From Roseovarius sp. UBA3070 (GTDB lineage Bacteria; Pseudomonadota; Alphaproteobacteria; Rhodobacterales; Rhodobacteraceae): 7,384 bases of DNA. A program made the translations under genes and the position numbers. Shown piece after piece: positions 4,980 to 7,384 of this stretch (position 1 is the first letter of the stretch; each line of letters begins with the position of its first letter). Below the pieces are notes generated by a model. That model saw nothing but the letters and a program-made list of their open reading frames with translations. It was not told the origin of the DNA and did not search any database. Where the stretch lies: positions 1-7,384 of the forward strand of contig DFBW01000079.1 in NCBI GenBank assembly GCA_002366775.1. Direction: 5' to 3'.

Positions 4980-6556
4980 TGGCCACTCGACCTTTAGGCG
5001 CGCAGATAAGCCACATGTTGAAATCCCGTGGTGTTGATGTGATTTTTGGTATTCCTGGTGTGCACAATCAGGAAATGTATCGCGGCATCGAAGAGGCCGG
5101 CATCACGCATGTATTGGCGCGCCACGAACAGGGGGCCGGCTTTATGGCTGATGGCTATGCGCGGGCGTCGGGCAAGCCGGGGGTGGCGTATGTGATCACC
5201 GGGCCGGGCCTGTGCAATGTGATGACACCGATGGGGCAGGCCTATTCGGATTCTGTCCCGGTGCTGGTGATTTCATCCTGTCTGGATGAAACCGCCGCGC
5301 GCCGTGGCCAATTGCACCAGATGCTGGATCAGGAGGGGGCTGCGCGTACGGTTTGTGATTGGTCCTATGAGGCGCGAGATGCGGGGGCGGCCTATCAGTT
5401 GATTGATCGTGCTTTGGCCGAGTTTGCCACGCAGCGCCCGCGCAGCAAGCACATTCAGGTGCCCATTCATGCGCTGGAGGATGACGCTGTGGCCGCCCCA
5501 CCCGCGCCTGCGCCTGAATATGCCCGGGCGGCGCCTGACGCGGCTGTCTCACTTGTGACTGAGGCGTTGAACCGTGCAGATAAACCCCTGCTGGTGCTGG
5601 GCGGTGGCTGTGTGGCGGGGGCGAGTGCCTGGCAGGAACTGGCGCGTCGCACAGGCGCGGCCAGTTTTACAACCTATGCCGGCTCAGGTGTGATTGGGGG
5701 GGATGATCCGCTGGCCTTTGGCAGCTATCTGGCACGGCCCGACAGTGCGGGTATCATTGCCCAAGCCGATCTGGTTTTGGCAGTGGGCACGGAGCTGTCC
5801 GAAAATGACATCTGGCGGGTTGATCTGGGCCACCAGGGCCGGTTGATCCGGGTGGATATTGACCCCGAACAGCTGAATTCCATGCCCGGCACCAGCGAAG
5901 GTGTGATGTGTGACGCCGCAGCTTTGGCCAAAGCTGTGCTGGCGCGCGATCTGAATGCTGCGTCTGGCTGGTCCGCGGCTGAAGTCACTGCCGCCCGCAC
6001 CCGTTGGGAAGCGGATGTTGATGCAGAGCGACCTGGCGTGGTGCCACTGGCGCGTGCGTTGGAAGAGGTGCTGCCAGACGACACGATGATCTTTTCGGAT
6101 ATGACGCAGTTTGCTTATGTCTCAAAGGAGATATGGACCACGCCACGCCCCGGCCACTGGCATCACCCTTATGGCTTTGGCACGTTGGGGTATGCGATGC
6201 CTGCGGCCATCGGTGGGTGTATGGCGCGCAAGGGCAAACCGACCTTGGCCATCGCCGGGGATTATGGATTTCAGTATACATTGCAGGAGTTGGGGGCGGC
6301 CGTTGAACTGGGTCTGCCATTGCCGATCATCCTGTGGGACAATGGCAAACTGAAAGAGATCGAGGACAGTATGGTGCGCGCGCAGATTGCACCGAATGCG
6401 GTGATTGCCCACAACCCTGATTTCTGCGCTCTGGCGCGGGCGTATGGGGCCAATGCCCAAGCACCATCAGACATCAAGGGAGTGCAGGATGCAGTGTTGG
6501 CGGCATTCAAGGCCGACAAGCCCACGCTGATTTATGTGACACCAGACGTGAGCTGA
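4979..6556 (+). CDS. ThDP-dependent decarboxylase/synthase of the IlvB family (AruI-like)
   Basis: The 525-aa product has the three-domain layout of acetolactate synthase/decarboxylase enzymes. The N-terminal PYR domain (about 1-170) has FGIPGVHNQEMYRG and the ThDP-activating Glu50 in ARHEQGAGFMADGYAR. The central domain (about 190-320) contains LLVLGGG and LVLAVGTELSE. The C-terminal PP domain binds ThDP-Mg through GDYGF (427-431), with Asp454-Asn455 closing the motif in place of the usual GDG...NN. Sequence character resembles 5-guanidino-2-oxopentanoate decarboxylase (AruI, arginine transaminase pathway), the name commonly given to Rhodobacterales homologues. The substrate cannot be read from sequence, and no small regulatory subunit of acetolactate synthase is present nearby, which argues against a role in branched-chain synthesis. 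ATG 4979 overlaps the trkH stop by one base, so the two are translated together. Confidence 0.85.
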   Translation: MATRPLGAQISHMLKSRGVDVIFGIPGVHNQEMYRGIEEAGITHVLARHEQGAGFMADGYARASGKPGVAYVITGPGLCNVMTPMGQAYSDSVPVLVISSCLDETAARRGQLHQMLDQEGAARTVCDWSYEARDAGAAYQLIDRALAEFATQRPRSKHIQVPIHALEDDAVAAPPAPAPEYARAAPDAAVSLVTEALNRADKPLLVLGGGCVAGASAWQELARRTGAASFTTYAGSGVIGGDDPLAFGSYLARPDSAGIIAQADLVLAVGTELSENDIWRVDLGHQGRLIRVDIDPEQLNSMPGTSEGVMCDAAALAKAVLARDLNAASGWSAAEVTAARTRWEADVDAERPGVVPLARALEEVLPDDTMIFSDMTQFAYVSKEIWTTPRPGHWHHPYGFGTLGYAMPAAIGGCMARKGKPTLAIAGDYGFQYTLQELGAAVELGLPLPIILWDNGKLKEIEDSMVRAQIAPNAVIAHNPDFCALARAYGANAQAPSDIKGVQDAVLAAFKADKPTLIYVTPDVS

Positions 6557-6562
6557 CGCAAA

Positions 6563-7372
6563 TCAGATATTGTGCAAAAGCGCGCCCAGCAAAGCCTGTG
6601 GCGCGTCTTCATGCACGAGGTGAGCTGCATTCTCAATCCGGGTGAAAGATTGGGCTTGCAGCGCGTTTCTGAGCTCTAACCCTTGTTCTACGGGAATGAA
6701 TGTATCGCGAGTGCCCCAGCTAATATGCACGTCGAAATCGGGTTTGGCATAGAGTTGCTGAACTTGCTCGATACTGGACACAGACGCCTGTGCGATCTGG
6801 CGATAAAATGCGGCTTTGCCTGTGTCTCCTGACCAAGGGGCAAGATAGGTCGCGATAGCCTCTTCGCGCAGAGGATAATGGGCCGCTGCCTGAATATAGG
6901 CCCGGAACAAAGCCTCGTGGGCGTAATCGGGCAGGCCCGCAAACGCGGCTTCATGCGCGGCGACATGGGCATAAAAAGGCGAGCCGGATGGCAGAGTGGC
7001 AACCGCATTTACCAAATGCAGCTTGCTATAGGGGATTGCGTTGATGAAATGCCCGCGCAGGGCGGCCAGACCGCCAAAGTCATGGCCAACCACCTGAGGG
7101 CGCTGCAGCCCCCAATGGCCGATCAAGGCGGCCAAAAGATCAGATTGAACAGGTTCGGATACATCCTGGCCGTCATATTTGTCTGACTGGCCTGTTCCGA
7201 TCATATCGTAAACATATACGGTGTGGGTCCGTGCCAGCCAAGGGGCGATGTTGCGCCATGCCTGTGCAGACCACGGAAAGCCATGCACCAGAACGATAGG
7301 GTCTCCTGTTCCCAGTTTGGTCCAGGAAACCAGATGTCCGTTAAAAGAGTATCGTTGATCAAGATGTAACAT
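6563..7372 (-). CDS. Alpha/beta-fold hydrolase with Asp nucleophile (epoxide hydrolase/dehalogenase type)
   Basis: The 269-aa cytoplasmic protein has a complete alpha/beta hydrolase core. The oxyanion segment is LVHGFPWSAQAW (28-39) and YDMIGTGQSDK follows strand 4. The nucleophile elbow VVGHDFGG puts Asp98 where esterases have Ser. The acid is Asp223 in WGTRDTFIP and the base His251 in AAHLVHEDAP. A helical lid spans about 130-210 and includes Tyr190, a candidate ring-opening tyrosine. An Asp nucleophile points to epoxide hydrolases or haloalkane/haloacetate dehalogenases. The Trp that usually follows Asp in haloalkane dehalogenases (HDWG) is Phe here, slightly favouring other activities. 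The start ATG (7370-7372) has AAAGG 7 bases upstream. The gene is convergent with the ThDP enzyme, with 6 bases between the stops and no hairpin between them, so the 3' ends of the two mRNAs probably overlap. Confidence 0.88.
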   Translation of the reverse strand: MLHLDQRYSFNGHLVSWTKLGTGDPIVLVHGFPWSAQAWRNIAPWLARTHTVYVYDMIGTGQSDKYDGQDVSEPVQSDLLAALIGHWGLQRPQVVGHDFGGLAALRGHFINAIPYSKLHLVNAVATLPSGSPFYAHVAAHEAAFAGLPDYAHEALFRAYIQAAAHYPLREEAIATYLAPWSGDTGKAAFYRQIAQASVSSIEQVQQLYAKPDFDVHISWGTRDTFIPVEQGLELRNALQAQSFTRIENAAHLVHEDAPQALLGALLHNI

Positions 7373-7384
7373 TGCAGCGCCTTT

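Overview
The window looks like chromosomal DNA of an alphaproteobacterium, most likely Rhodobacterales (Roseobacter group). The reasons are a SAM-II riboswitch ahead of metZ, a FolE2-type GTP cyclohydrolase with the long alphaproteobacterial layout, a DUF1127 small protein behind a heat-shock-type promoter, moderately high GC, and short G-rich ribosome binding sites. This is inferred from sequence character, not from any search. I see no tRNA, rRNA, CRISPR array, transposase or phage gene.

Left part (1-1856): the 3' tail of an unidentified gene, a small three-helix membrane protein, then a compact control region and metZ. That region holds a possible sigma70-type promoter, a SAM-II riboswitch with both pseudoknot strands visible, a long intrinsic terminator and a strong ribosome binding site. 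Together they predict that high S-adenosylmethionine stops transcription before metZ, which makes homocysteine by direct sulfhydrylation.

Middle (1857-3530): folE2 (first enzyme of folate synthesis), whose ribosome binding site can pair with an upstream segment of its leader. Next is a 74-aa DUF1127 protein behind a good RpoH (sigma32)-like promoter, followed by a 36-nt interrupted hairpin that has no U-tract. metZ and folE2 both feed methionine and one-carbon metabolism, but each has its own leader, so they are probably separate transcription units.

Right part (3531-7384): trkH (potassium channel subunit) and a ThDP-dependent decarboxylase or synthase of the IlvB/AruI type overlap at a shared TAATG, so they are translationally coupled. 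An alpha/beta hydrolase with an aspartate nucleophile lies convergently, only 6 bases from the decarboxylase stop. No completely new system stands out. The most useful leads are the RNA-level ones: how the SAM-II switch controls its terminator, the folE2 leader, and the stress-type promoter plus downstream hairpin around the DUF1127 gene.
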